IMG/VR virus record: IMGVR_UViG_3300021440_000014
Span: 1 to 64,000 of that record
Reading direction: 5' to 3' (one strand)
Source of the DNA: a virus
DNA: 64,000 bases
In this document: positions 18,254 to 29,300 of the stretch, in pieces
Layout of the letters: each line of letters begins with the position of its first letter
Position numbering within the stretch: the stretch's first letter is position 1
Position numbers and translations under genes: made by a program
Notes under the pieces: generated by a model
Databases searched by the model: none
What the model was told of the DNA's origin: nothing
The model's input: the letters and a program-made list of their open reading frames with translations, nothing else

Positions 18254-18757
18254 ATGTCTTCAATTTACGATATTCAAGATTGGAATTACTCATTTCCTTA
18301 TGTTAGAAATGATATAGTAAGATACGCGGGTAATTTCCTTTACTCACTTAAAGATATAGCCGAAAATACGGATTTTTCTTATGAAAATTTTGGCGGTTTT
18401 ATAATAACAAATGAAAGAAAACCAAATTTTATTTGGAAACCTTCGTTTCCTGTTAAGTATAATACTGTGAATAGGATAATTAATACATCTTTTAAAGAAG
18501 GTGCGTTAAGTCTTGGATACGATGGAATAAATAGTAACTCTATAGAAATAGAAATGAATTTTTCGAGCAGGGATGATAAAGAGGCAGCGGCAATATGTCA
18601 CTTCTTAGACCAAAGGGGTGGCGTAGAATCTTTTTATTACACGGTAGGTTTCCCATTTAATGTCTCTAAGTTATTTATATGCAAAGAGTGGCAAAGCACA
18701 CCTTCTAGCCTGAATATAAATAACATAACAGCCACATTTAAACAAGTATTCAACTAA
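18254..18757 (+). CDS. Minor tail protein M-like, second copy
   Basis: A 167-residue paralogue of the preceding gene: same N-terminal carbohydrate-module pattern (IQDWNYSFPYVRNDIVRYAG) and same gpM-like body (PNFIWKPSFPVKYNTVNRII, CHFLDQRGGVESFYY). The ATG at 18254, one base after the upstream TAG, is preferred over an overlapping in-frame ATG at 18209, because the TA(A/G)-T-ATG junction recurs in this genome and the protein then begins like its paralogue. It overlaps the L-like gene by TAATG. Two M-type proteins suggest a stepped tube-to-tip connector. Confidence 0.65.
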   Translation: MSSIYDIQDWNYSFPYVRNDIVRYAGNFLYSLKDIAENTDFSYENFGGFIITNERKPNFIWKPSFPVKYNTVNRIINTSFKEGALSLGYDGINSNSIEIEMNFSSRDDKEAAAICHFLDQRGGVESFYYTVGFPFNVSKLFICKEWQSTPSSLNINNITATFKQVFN

Positions 18758-19818
18758 TGAATAAAGATCAAGCCATAATTTCATCAAAGAAGTTGCTTTT
18801 AGAATCAACTTCTCTTTCCCCTTCTTCTTTAATCACATTGTTTGAAATGGACATTTCTGACTTAGCTTTTGATAAAGGAATTATAGGAGAGATAACAGAA
18901 TTTAATGAAGAAGATAGAATCTTTAGGTTCCATAATAATATACCTTTAATTTCTAATCAAATAGTTTGGAAAGGTAAAACTTTCTATGGATTGCCAGTTA
19001 AGGCAGAAGGATTCGAAATAAATGGAAGAGGAACCTTGCCAACGCCAAAATTATCCATATCAACTAATGAAGAAGGAGTTCCGTTCCTATCTAAATTAAA
19101 AGTCCAAATCAATAGACTTGGTGATCTAACAGGTATAAAAGTTACAAGAATAAGAACTTTTTATAAATATTTGGATGCAATCAATTTCGAGAATAGCGAA
19201 AATCCAAACGCAGATCCTTATGTAGAATTTCCAAGAGACGTATTTTATGTAGACAGAAAAACCATAGAAAATAAAAATACGATAGAATTTGAGTTGGCAT
19301 CGATTTTAGATGTGGAGGGAATTAAGCTTCCAGCGAGAATCGTTGTATCAAATAGATGCACTTGGCAGTATAGGGGCCAAGGATGCTTATACGAATCAGA
19401 GGCCAATAGAAATGTTGAGGTTCATGGACCAGAAAATAAAAGTAGACTTCCTTCTTCCGCCCCTCCTGTGGCTACTGAAAAGGGGGATTTAATTTCTGAA
19501 CTATTACCAGATGGAACAAGTTTAAACTATAGAGGAAAGCACGATAAAAATCTTACTTACAACATTGGCGATTATGTCTACATTGAAAAAAATGGTATAA
19601 AATACTATTTTGTCGCGCATACTTTAGTTCCAGAGAATACTTTTCCTCCAAATGGAAAATATTGGATTCAGGACGGTTGCAGTAAGTTAGTTAATAATGG
19701 ATGTAAGTATAGATGGGGAGTTATTGGAGGAACTGCCGCGCCGGGAAGAGCAAACGGAAACCCTCACAATGGATGTCTACCGTTCGGCGGTTTCTCCGCA
19801 GTTAGTAAGGTTAGGTAA
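18757..19818 (+). CDS. Minor tail protein L-like (Fe-S tail-tip protein)
   Basis: Matches phage lambda gpL, a tail-tip ring protein that in lambda carries an iron-sulfur cluster. The 353-residue protein ends with the diagnostic cysteine set: SNRCTWQYRGQGC, then DGCSKLVNNGCKYRWG, then HNGCLPFGGFSAV. The N-terminal region is a beta-rich gpL core. Starts in the upstream stop (TAATG) and ends the same way into the K-like gene, so translation is coupled. Position between M and K is as in lambda. An insertion of ~90 residues between the two cysteine pairs contains another W/Y-rich module (YNIGDYVYIEKNGIKYY) similar to the carbohydrate-type pattern in the M proteins. Confidence 0.8.
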   Translation: MNKDQAIISSKKLLLESTSLSPSSLITLFEMDISDLAFDKGIIGEITEFNEEDRIFRFHNNIPLISNQIVWKGKTFYGLPVKAEGFEINGRGTLPTPKLSISTNEEGVPFLSKLKVQINRLGDLTGIKVTRIRTFYKYLDAINFENSENPNADPYVEFPRDVFYVDRKTIENKNTIEFELASILDVEGIKLPARIVVSNRCTWQYRGQGCLYESEANRNVEVHGPENKSRLPSSAPPVATEKGDLISELLPDGTSLNYRGKHDKNLTYNIGDYVYIEKNGIKYYFVAHTLVPENTFPPNGKYWIQDGCSKLVNNGCKYRWGVIGGTAAPGRANGNPHNGCLPFGGFSAVSKVR

Positions 19819-20561
19819 TGATAAGCGAAATAAATAAGAAAATTATAAAAGAACACGCTTTAGAGGACTGCTCTAAAGAGTGCTGTGGACTTATTTATTC
19901 TAATGGAGAGAATGGTCAGTCCGTATTTAAAAGTAGGAACATATCTTCTCAGCCTGAAAATTTCTTTGAAATAGATCCAAAAGACTATCTTAAAGCCTCA
20001 CTAGAGGGAAAAGTTATAGGTTTTTACCATAGCCATTTCGGAGAACATGCTAATTCTTTTACAGATTTTGATATTTTAAATTGCGAAAGATTTAAAATGT
20101 TCGGTGTCATTTACGATATAAGGACGGATTCATTCTCTTACTATTCTCCATCTGGTTATAAGCTTCCATACACGGAAAGAGAGTATGTCATAGGTGGAAT
20201 AGACTGTTTTTCTCTTGTTAGGGATTTTTACAAAAATGAACTTAATATAGAAATAACAGACCTTGAAACGAAGTATAGGTATATAGAACACAAACCGGAA
20301 CATCCAGATAATGTTGGCTGTTTAAATATACTACCGGAACATTTTAAAAATAATAATTTTATAGAAGTTAAAGACCTGAAAGAAAACGATATCATTTTGA
20401 TGAATAGTGATAAAATTTTATCCCCAATTCATTGTTCTATTTATAGGGGGAATAATTATATTTTACATCATCCGTTTGGCGCAAAATCAAGAATAGAAAG
20501 AATAAGAAGTTGGCACACAAAATATACAACTCACAAATTTAGACATAAGAGCATGTTATGA
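19818..20561 (+). CDS. Tail assembly protein K-like (JAMM + NlpC/P60 peptidase)
   Basis: A 247-residue protein with two peptidase domains in lambda gpK order. The N-terminal JAMM/MPN domain shows SKECCGLIYS and the metal motif GFYHSHFGEHANSFTDFD. The C-terminal NlpC/P60 domain shows the catalytic Cys in GGIDCFSLVRDFY and the His in SPIHCSIY, followed by YILHHPFG. In lambda, gpK assists tail-tip assembly, and NlpC/P60 domains cut peptidoglycan stems, which would help DNA entry. It overlaps the I-like gene by ATGA. The assignment is firm from both domain motifs and context. Confidence 0.85.
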   Translation: MISEINKKIIKEHALEDCSKECCGLIYSNGENGQSVFKSRNISSQPENFFEIDPKDYLKASLEGKVIGFYHSHFGEHANSFTDFDILNCERFKMFGVIYDIRTDSFSYYSPSGYKLPYTEREYVIGGIDCFSLVRDFYKNELNIEITDLETKYRYIEHKPEHPDNVGCLNILPEHFKNNNFIEVKDLKENDIILMNSDKILSPIHCSIYRGNNYILHHPFGAKSRIERIRSWHTKYTTHKFRHKSML

Positions 20562-21211
20562 AAAAGTTAACAAATATAAAGCTTCATGGGATATTAGGCG
20601 AAGAGGTTGGGATAAAAGAATGTAATCTTTCGATATCTTCTGTTTCAGAAGCTATCAGAGCATTAGAGGCTTTAACAAAGAATAAGCTTTATAAATTTTT
20701 TAGGGATAAAGACTCGGAAGGAATTGCCTATAAGGTTTTAATTAACGGAAGGGAAGCAGAGGTCGAAAACTTAAAAGAAGATGATCTTGATAGAATTAAA
20801 AACAGTGAGCTATGCATGAATTTTAATGATTTAAAAAGTATAGATATAGTCCCCGTTATTCAGGGGTCAGGGAAAGCGGGATCTATAGGAGCAATAGTTT
20901 TAGGTGTCATATTAATAATAGTTGGAGCCTATCTCTCTGCTTTTGGTGGTGCGGCCCTAATTGGCGCAGGTATAGGTTTAATTGTTGGCGGCGTCATGTA
21001 TCTTCTCTCTAGTCCTCCCAAAATAGACGATTTTAGAGAAGTTAAAGGCGGGGGAAGAACTTCTTATCTGTTCAGTGGCCCTCAAAACACAACTAGAGAA
21101 GGTGGGCCTGTTCCCGTAGGATACGGAAGAATGATTGTAGGAAGTCAAGTAATATCTGCTTCTTACGAAGTGTCACATGCTAACGCAGATTATAATCCAT
21201 TAACATCATAA
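20558..21211 (+). CDS. Tail assembly protein I-like
   Basis: A 217-residue protein matching lambda gpI. It has an N-terminal ubiquitin-like beta-grasp region (TNIKLHGILGEEVG...SVSEAIRALEAL) and a glycine/alanine-rich hydrophobic stretch at about 110-150 (AIVLGVILIIVGAYLSAFGG). The C-terminal segment GPVPVGYGRMIVGSQVISAS is typical of the family. It sits between K-like and J-like genes with stop/start overlaps on both sides. In lambda the protein is needed to start tail-tip assembly and is not found in the finished tail. The hydrophobic part may insert transiently in a membrane; that is inference. Confidence 0.8.
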   Translation: MKKLTNIKLHGILGEEVGIKECNLSISSVSEAIRALEALTKNKLYKFFRDKDSEGIAYKVLINGREAEVENLKEDDLDRIKNSELCMNFNDLKSIDIVPVIQGSGKAGSIGAIVLGVILIIVGAYLSAFGGAALIGAGIGLIVGGVMYLLSSPPKIDDFREVKGGGRTSYLFSGPQNTTREGGPVPVGYGRMIVGSQVISASYEVSHANADYNPLTS

Positions 21212-24200
21212 TGAGCGACGAAATTAAATTTTTCATAAAAGGTGCCGGTGGCTCACAACCCGAACAACCTAAAGCAAGAATTCCTGTAGAAGCCAGAGAG
21301 GGTATAAGCGGGCAATTTATAGAAAGCGGAAATCTTAGCGTTCCGGTTGATAGAGTTGTTTCTCTTACTCAGATTAGAACTTTAGACTTAATCTCCGAAG
21401 GCGAACTAGAAGGTCTTGTTTCGGGTGAGTATTCTTATGTTGGGTATCCGGGTGAAATTGGATATAGAAGTGCAGTTTTCAAGCCTTTTCAAAGTAAAGT
21501 AATTGGTGGTAAGTCAATACCTTATCTCAGATCTATTTACTGGAACGAAACTCCAGTGGTGGATAAAGATAATTTATTTAACTTCCAGCAGATAGATGTA
21601 ACCTATTCTGCCGGAACTCCAAATGGAAGCTCTTCTGTGGGGATTGGAGATGAGCTAACAATAAGTAGGAACATTCAGGAAAGATTGAGAGGCCCAAACT
21701 CAATACTAGACGCGAAAAATAAACAGCAAGCAATAGGAGAAGCAGAACAATTTGCTAAATACTATAGGATTCTAAATAAAGACTGTAAAGGAGCTATCGT
21801 TAATGTAAGAGTCAACGCTCTTTCTCAAACAATAGTAGGTGGAACTAAAGCTGGTGATACGGCAGCTTCATCTATATTTTATAGAATTTATTATAAACCA
21901 ATATTCAATAAAGCAGGAACAATATCAGCAGAAAATGTAGGCCCAGAAGATCAAGCGGGATACATCGAAGGCAAAGAAGAGATAATAAGAGGCAAAATTA
22001 GTTACGGATACATTAGATCTACAAGAATAACTTTTGATGAGGCTTATTTCCAAGATCCAACTTTTATAGGATGGGCAATTAAAGTATTCAGACTCACTCC
22101 AGATTCTCTTCAGGGAACTTTAAGAAATCAAACCTACATTGATAGCATAACTGAAATTTATGGAAACTCTTTCTGCTATCCAAACTCAGCTATAGTTTCT
22201 CAGAAATTCAGCGCAGAATACTTCAATCAAATCCCAGCAAGAGCATTTGACGTAAGGCTTTTAAAAGTAAAAATTCCTTCAAACTATGACCCAATAACTA
22301 AAACGTATGAAGGAATATGGGATGGGACTTGGAAGTCGGACGAGTATGGCAATGATGGGTTATTTTGGACGGATAATCCGGCATGGTGTTTTTACGACAT
22401 CCTAACTAATAGCAGATATGGGCTAGGCAAGTATATCTCTAGCTCTTTAGTCGATAAATGGACGCTTTACCAAATCTCTCAATATTGCGACACAATGGTT
22501 CCAGATGGGGTAGGCGGCGTCGAACCAAGGTTTACCTGCAACATGATTATTACTAGCAGGGAAGAAGCCTATAGGGTTCTGAGCGACATGGCAAGCATAT
22601 TTAGAGCTATCCTATATTATCAAGGTGGATCAATATACACTTCGATGGATATAGAGAAAGACTCTATCTATCAGTTTTCCAATTCTAACGTAGCAGAAGG
22701 CAATTTTAATTATTCTTCTAGCAGTAAAAGAGTAAGGCATTCGGTAGCTATAGTAAGGTATAATGACAAAACGAATTTTTATTTGCCAGCAATAGAATAC
22801 GTAGAAGATACTGAAGCCATCAAAAAGTATGGATATAGAGAGCTAGAGGTAGCCGCTTTTGGCTGCACAAGTAGGGGTCAAGCTATCAGGTTCGGAAGAT
22901 GGGCATTACTTAGCGAATCTCTTGAAACCGAAACCGTATCCTTCGATGCGGGCCTTGAATCATGTTATCTTAAACCGGGGGATATTTTTAGAGTATCAGA
23001 CTACTATAAAACAAATTCAAGAAGAGGCGGAAGAATTTATGATGCATATAAAAGTGGGCAAAGTTCAGTAGTTCTTTTGGACGACATAGTAACAGGGTTC
23101 AAAGATAGCTCTACATATAAATTAGCAATAACTTCTCCTTCTTACAGTTTCGATCCAACACTTGTTGAAGGGATTACAAGCGACGACATTTCAAACATAA
23201 GAAAAAATCAAGTCCAATTAATAACTTTTTCTGGTGGAGACGTTTCATCTATAAGCGGCTATTCTAGAGTTATAATTAATGAAGACAATTGGTCCAACCA
23301 AATAGATTTTAAAAATAGATATGTAGTGCCTAGATCAGTATGGACTATAGAAGCTACGGGAAATGATTTGTATGATAATAATTTTAATAATCAATGGGAT
23401 TATTATAGAGTCATAAAAATTGAAGAAAAAGAAGAGAATCTATTTGGCATAAATGCTCTTCAGTATGATTTATCTAAATATCAAGCCGTAGATTCTGGTC
23501 TTAACTTTGAAAATCAAGTTGTTCAAATCGGTAACGTAAGTGCGCCTGACTCTCTATTTTTAGAGTATGTAGATTTAGAAGGATCTAGTAATCTAAAAGC
23601 TATTAAATACTCTATCTCGAAGACGAACATGGATGGAGTAAACGGATTCCTTGTTTATGCTAAACTTGGAGATTGGGAGTCAGAAGATTTTTCAGAAAGA
23701 TTTACCAACGGTAATATTCCTCAAGTAATACCTCAGACTCCAAACAGCGAGTTTTTAATTAACGTTGCCTCTAATAGTAATCCAAGCGGAAATTTCATTC
23801 CCCTTGAAAATGGAACATACTACTTTAGAGTTTATTCAAGGAATCTTCAAGGTATACCTTCTGAAAATGGGGTTTCTAGTTCCATTTCAGTATTTGATCT
23901 TAATAAATTTCAAGGCTTAAGAATAAGCTCTCTTAGAGTCGAAGGAAATTCAGATGCGTTGTTATCTCAAAAAGCTGAAGATACTATATCCTTTATTTCT
24001 CCGACTTTTAGATGGCAGGCATCTTTAGAAAATGCTCCTTCTACACCCTATACTCTAGGGGATGTATATTACAGAATGACGATTAGGAAATCTACAAGTC
24101 CTAACTCTTCTGCGCCCGCTACATCAGATGAAAGCCCTATCGTTGGAGATCCTTATCAGCCTTCTAGCGTTATATACCACGAAGAAAAAGGGTATAAACC

Positions 24201-25506
24201 GGATGACGTAAATAATCCTAGTTTATCATTCGATTTAATTGAAAATATTTCTGCTTTTACTAAATATTATACAAATCAGCCTCAAGGTCTTACTCCAAGT
24301 GGGGCTATAAGAGATTACGATGTAGTCGTAGAAGCACATCTTCAAGACGGATCTAGTTCGGCTGGAGGCAATATATTCTCTACGGTAAGAGGAGGAAATT
24401 TAGATTCTGAGTATTCTCAAAGCAAAACTAATGGATGGGATATTTTACATGTAAATAATCCAAAAATACCAGCCATACAATTAACGGAGCAAGCAGATTT
24501 GGACTCCTGCCAAATAGCAGCAGTATCAGACCCCACAAGAATATGCACGGAGCAGTGGATTAACTCTAATGGAACCGTAAGTATAGATATTAAGACTAAT
24601 AATCTGCTAGATGATATAGCTGGAGGTTTTATATATAGTTGCAGAGAAATTTTTTCCACAGAAGAAGCTTTAAATGGCAAAAAAGCAAATGGAACGTCTA
24701 TTTACAGAGGAGAATTTTCGGATTTATCTAATCCGTTAAATGCAGCCTCTAATTTGAAAGACATTAAAAATGGATACGTTGCAGTATCTTTTTATGACAA
24801 TTTAGATAAAGCTTTCAGGGATGAAATGCTCAAGGTTAACCCTAAATACAATGACGTATTTATTAGCGGTTTAAATGTTTCTAATGCTGCTGGGGCAAAA
24901 CTTAAATCAATATCTTCTACTCTTGGCAGCTATGTTGCGTGGGGGCAAGTATTTTTTAAAGGAAAGAGAAAAACAGGTTCAACGACCAAATGGGTAATAG
25001 AAGAGTTGTCTTGGTTTGGGCCGGGAATAATAAGTGTTATCGATGACGGCTCTACTCAAAACTACGCAAAAATAAGAATAGGATTAGACTCGGAATTAGT
25101 AGACCAAAATGCAAATACCGCATTTAATATATCTTATACTTATTCTAATACTCCAGTTGGGACAAATACAGTTCCGGTTTTTAAAACAAATAAAAACTTG
25201 CCATTACTTTCAGCAGGGACTTCTCCACATAATAGATTTACTATTGCAGACAATAATTTGCCTATAGAATATATTTCTAAATGGACTAATCCATCAAGCG
25301 TAGAAGATATTCATCATTACAACTTAGAAAATGTTGTTACTATCTTAGAGCTAACAAATGAATACGCTATAGCAAAAATAGATATTCCTCAATTAACTGC
25401 GACTTCCAGCATTTATAATGCGACAACAGAAGCAAAAATATTCATTGGAATAATGCAGTCTTCGGAAGGAAAAACTCTATCAGCGGACATAGGTAAAGAA
25501 TTTTAA
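21211..25506 (+). CDS. Tail tip / central fibre protein J-like (host specificity)
   Basis: A 1,431-residue protein homologous to lambda gpJ, the baseplate hub and receptor-binding fibre. Conserved early blocks: DLISEGELEGLVSGEYSYVG, SIYWNETPVVD, DILTNSRYGLGKYI, and DMASIFRAILYYQGGSIYTS near residues 465-485. Fibronectin-like and Ig-like sections follow, then a long divergent C-terminus, where receptor specificity normally resides. It starts in the I-like stop (TAATG). A small tail gene follows 5 bases downstream. The C-terminal ~550 residues have no recognised adhesin motif, so the receptor is unknown. Confidence 0.85.
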   Translation: MSDEIKFFIKGAGGSQPEQPKARIPVEAREGISGQFIESGNLSVPVDRVVSLTQIRTLDLISEGELEGLVSGEYSYVGYPGEIGYRSAVFKPFQSKVIGGKSIPYLRSIYWNETPVVDKDNLFNFQQIDVTYSAGTPNGSSSVGIGDELTISRNIQERLRGPNSILDAKNKQQAIGEAEQFAKYYRILNKDCKGAIVNVRVNALSQTIVGGTKAGDTAASSIFYRIYYKPIFNKAGTISAENVGPEDQAGYIEGKEEIIRGKISYGYIRSTRITFDEAYFQDPTFIGWAIKVFRLTPDSLQGTLRNQTYIDSITEIYGNSFCYPNSAIVSQKFSAEYFNQIPARAFDVRLLKVKIPSNYDPITKTYEGIWDGTWKSDEYGNDGLFWTDNPAWCFYDILTNSRYGLGKYISSSLVDKWTLYQISQYCDTMVPDGVGGVEPRFTCNMIITSREEAYRVLSDMASIFRAILYYQGGSIYTSMDIEKDSIYQFSNSNVAEGNFNYSSSSKRVRHSVAIVRYNDKTNFYLPAIEYVEDTEAIKKYGYRELEVAAFGCTSRGQAIRFGRWALLSESLETETVSFDAGLESCYLKPGDIFRVSDYYKTNSRRGGRIYDAYKSGQSSVVLLDDIVTGFKDSSTYKLAITSPSYSFDPTLVEGITSDDISNIRKNQVQLITFSGGDVSSISGYSRVIINEDNWSNQIDFKNRYVVPRSVWTIEATGNDLYDNNFNNQWDYYRVIKIEEKEENLFGINALQYDLSKYQAVDSGLNFENQVVQIGNVSAPDSLFLEYVDLEGSSNLKAIKYSISKTNMDGVNGFLVYAKLGDWESEDFSERFTNGNIPQVIPQTPNSEFLINVASNSNPSGNFIPLENGTYYFRVYSRNLQGIPSENGVSSSISVFDLNKFQGLRISSLRVEGNSDALLSQKAEDTISFISPTFRWQASLENAPSTPYTLGDVYYRMTIRKSTSPNSSAPATSDESPIVGDPYQPSSVIYHEEKGYKPDDVNNPSLSFDLIENISAFTKYYTNQPQGLTPSGAIRDYDVVVEAHLQDGSSSAGGNIFSTVRGGNLDSEYSQSKTNGWDILHVNNPKIPAIQLTEQADLDSCQIAAVSDPTRICTEQWINSNGTVSIDIKTNNLLDDIAGGFIYSCREIFSTEEALNGKKANGTSIYRGEFSDLSNPLNAASNLKDIKNGYVAVSFYDNLDKAFRDEMLKVNPKYNDVFISGLNVSNAAGAKLKSISSTLGSYVAWGQVFFKGKRKTGSTTKWVIEELSWFGPGIISVIDDGSTQNYAKIRIGLDSELVDQNANTAFNISYTYSNTPVGTNTVPVFKTNKNLPLLSAGTSPHNRFTIADNNLPIEYISKWTNPSSVEDIHHYNLENVVTILELTNEYAIAKIDIPQLTATSSIYNATTEAKIFIGIMQSSEGKTLSADIGKEF

Positions 25507-25511
25507 AATAT

Positions 25512-26375
25512 ATGAGAGCATCAATACTAAAAAACACAAACAGAGCAGTTTCATCTTCAGAGGAATCTTGGGGATCGCTTAGAGAAAACACAATGGTAAA
25601 ATTTGGAAATGATTCTGAATTCTACAAAATTGGTTCAAGTAAGCAATTCATGTTCATAAAAAACTTTAAGTCAATTAATCAAAATCAAATTCTTATTGAA
25701 GACGATATTGGAATTGCCCTGAACGTTTTAGATACAGTTCAAGTATCCTTTAAGGAATATGAGCTTTTAACCGTTATTAAGGAAGAGAATAGGGGGAGCA
25801 AATATAAAGTGGGAGATTTACTTACTATTGCTGGCGGAATTCCGTCTAAAGACACTCAGACCAATATTGATTATTCTACTAAGTTGGTAGTATCGGAGGT
25901 TGGCGCAGATGGGGAAATATTACAAATAAGACTGGAGCATCCGGGTAAATATATTTGCGCTCCAGAACAGAAATGTAATTTAATTGGCGGGCATGGTAGC
26001 GGAGCGACTGTATTGGCAGATTTCGTAGTATCAGATCATCGATACATTACTGAAAGAACAGTGACGAGAATAGATAAAAATGAAAAAGGAACAATTATTA
26101 CCCTTGACTCCAAGATAGACTCAGCAGTTACAGATGGTAAAATTTCTGTAACTAAATGGGAGCTTTTTATTACGTCTAATTACGCGGGAGAATCAAAATA
26201 TAATGAGCAGATACAATTTATAAGAGATTTCTCGCCAAATTTAGGTATTCCATTTTTATTGAAGGATAATCAATCCCCAGAAGCTATTTACAATTTAGCA
26301 ATATTGAAAATAGACTCTGAGTTTACTAAACTTCAAAATAGGATAAAAGAGCTAGAATCAAGAATTAGGGGATAA
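25512..26375 (+). CDS. Tail-tip accessory protein with C-terminal coiled coil
   Basis: A 287-residue protein of unknown family at the end of the tail-tip operon. The middle holds a beta-rich segment with GGHGSGATVLADFVVSD (common in phage virion proteins with a 'Gh.SGA.v.a' turn). The C-terminus SEFTKLQNRIKELESRIRG is a short coiled coil, suggesting a trimer. It ends tail-to-tail with the tape-measure gene (18-base overlap). Likely a fibre or chaperone for J; that is inferred from position. Confidence 0.5.
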   Translation: MRASILKNTNRAVSSSEESWGSLRENTMVKFGNDSEFYKIGSSKQFMFIKNFKSINQNQILIEDDIGIALNVLDTVQVSFKEYELLTVIKEENRGSKYKVGDLLTIAGGIPSKDTQTNIDYSTKLVVSEVGADGEILQIRLEHPGKYICAPEQKCNLIGGHGSGATVLADFVVSDHRYITERTVTRIDKNEKGTIITLDSKIDSAVTDGKISVTKWELFITSNYAGESKYNEQIQFIRDFSPNLGIPFLLKDNQSPEAIYNLAILKIDSEFTKLQNRIKELESRIRG

Positions 26376-29300
26376 TAGTCCGCCATTTTTCTTTTGCTCT
26401 ATAATAACTTCCACAACTTTCGACTTGACAAGTTCGGCGAATTTCTTGCTGTTTTCTTGATCTTTTCCAGAGCGCGAACCTGAAGAGTCAGAAGATGTTT
26501 TAGATTCTACAGAACCTTCCTTAGACACGTTGACCGTGATGCTAATATTATTAGTTCCACCAGTAACGCTTTGGACTTGATTATTTGAACCTGAATCATT
26601 CTTGCCGTTAGACTTTAAAGATTTAACAGCTTCAGATAGCTCAGATATTACAGAGGATATTTTATCCATGTAATTAGACTCATTGCCATTTGAAGAATAA
26701 GATCCTACATATCCGCCTTCGGCATATTTTCTTCCATTATTTATATTGTTGAAGAAACTTGTTCCGTATTTGTCTACGGCTGATTTTTTAACTACAAATT
26801 CACCCCCAGTTAACATCGCGGGAATTTTATCCGTAGAAGAATTTCCGCCAAATACAGTGCCGCCCCCGGCATATTTTTTAATTATACCTCCATTAGCTCT
26901 GCCTAAACCATTAAAAATTGCTGCTACTTCTGTATCTCCAGAATTGTAAGATGTAGTTCCTCCAAACTTATCTCTTACAATATAGCCATCACTACCTTTT
27001 GTTATAGTAGACCCATCTCCTAGTTTCTTTGTATTAGAAGATGAGCTACCTATTTGACCTAATCCATAGGCACCAACCTGAATACCGGCAGATATATAAG
27101 CAGATCTTAGAGAATTATTTCTCTGCCTATTAAAGTTTCTAAGAGTTAATCTTCTATTTTTATCGTAGTCTTTCCTATCTCCAAGATAACCAATTAATTC
27201 CTGCTCTCTTTCGAACTTTAATCTATTAGCGGGATTATTTTCATCAGTTTGCCCCAAGGCTGATAACTGATTACTTACATTAAAATATCCTCCAGTAGGA
27301 CGTTTAGCATCATTATAAGCGAAAGCATTATTCAATACTATAGAAGATCTGTCCCCTTCAGAGAAACTTCTAGTTACCTGCGCTGCGCCAAAGTCCTGAT
27401 TTCCACGACTCTTCTTAGGCAGTTTAGTTCCATCTCCATATATAGGAGAATTTTTGTTCAACTCATTAAGGTAATCTTCGCCAATTGCTTGCACCGCAGA
27501 TCTTTTTATTACATATTCCCCTTCCGTCAGCATTGCTGGGACATCATCTCTAGTTCCTGACCCGCCTTTAACTCTGCCACCAGAGCTATATCTCATTATC
27601 TTGCCACCCATGTTCTTCTTTTGTGAAGTAGATGAGCTTCCAAAAGCCGAAGCCACGGACTTACCAGCTTCCCCAAGATACGAGAATAGTAAATTAGTAG
27701 ACAAATCTATGCTTAAATCTTGAACTCTTTTAAGAACTGAATTTCCAAAACTTCTAAATGCATCATCAGCGTCTTTAGTTCCATCTGCAAATGATTTAAA
27801 TGCGCTAGAGAACTCTGATTTGATTGTCGCAGCCGTAGTCACGGCTCCATCAGAAATTTCCTTATAATAGTCTTGACTATTGTATGCGGTTAACTCATTT
27901 CCAAATAAGCTCGCAGCTTGAGAAATTTTAAAATCTTTAGACTGTATTGATTTTTCATTTGCCAATCTTAATTGAGCATTATAATCTTTTCCGCTTATAT
28001 CTCCCCTATTATAAGCTTCTTTCGATCTAGCGGCTAAGAACTTTTCAGTTAAAGTAAGTTGTTTCTTAGCTATCTCGATTGCTGATAGCCCATTTCCAAT
28101 GGATTTTTTCTCTAATTTATCTAGCTGATCTCTTAAGTTTTTGGATTCTCTTAAATTTTCCGTGCCATCTTTAGATAATGCGGCCAATCTTGCTGCGCTA
28201 TTAGCTCTATTATCTAGGCTAGAAATAACAGAAGAGTAAGCTTGATTTGCATCGCCATTATCTCCAGTAGCCTGAAATACTGCTTGTTTCCTGAATAAAT
28301 CTTCGCCTATCTTACCAGATTGATCCGAGTTAAGTAATTGGCTCAATAATGAAGCAAATGACTCTCTTGTTCTTCTAGCCGTTAGCCCGCTCGTATCGAA
28401 CTGAATATTCTTTGCTTTTTCAGTTAATGCCTCAGATAATGTTCTTTCTTCACCTGCGCTAGGAGCAGGATTTATATACTTAGAAGAAGTTTGCTGAAGC
28501 GGAACAACGGGCGTATTTGGCGTTCTAATCCCAAATGCATCAAATAATGGGTCGCCAGCTAAAGGATTACTTTTACCTGCTGAAGCGTAAAATGAGATAG
28601 GATCTCCAATGGCTCCCCTAGAGCCGTCATACTTCTCTCCCCTTAACGCTGCTACAAGTTCAGCAACATTTTTAACGCTTACATTAAAACCATTATCGGA
28701 CGAAAGTTTCTGTAATATAGAGTCAAGATTTTGGCTATTTAATTTTATTTCGCTATATAAATTAGAAGACTGTCTTAATATTTCATCTTGTTTAGTTTCG
28801 GTTTTAAACTCATTAGTAAGCTGTTTTCTCGCTATCTCTTCTGGAGAAGCGGGTAGAAGATCATTAGGGAAGTTCTGTTTAATTGTATTGGCTAAATCGC
28901 TAACCAAAGGCTCAAACAAGCTAGTTCCTTGAACGTCAACGCCTAAAGATTGAAGTAATTTTGCGTTTTGGAACTTACCTTGGCCGGAAAGACCGAAATC
29001 TCCAATTTGCGCCCCTAACTCAGAAAGCGTATTTCCAGTAAGGATAGACTGTTTAAAATTAGCAGAGTTGCTTAATATATTTCCTGCGCCCCCGCCAACG
29101 CTTAATTTCTTCTGAAGATCTATCAGATCTATTTCGGCTCTTCTTTTTTCTTCCGACAGAGTTACGAGTTCTTTATTCCTATTTTCTACAGATCCCACTT
29201 GTAGTCCCCTTGAAATACCTAAATTTTTTATTGTAGAATTTAGTTCTTCAAGTAACTTTTTTTGATCCGCCGTAGTTTCCGCAGTTCCATCTGGTCTTAC

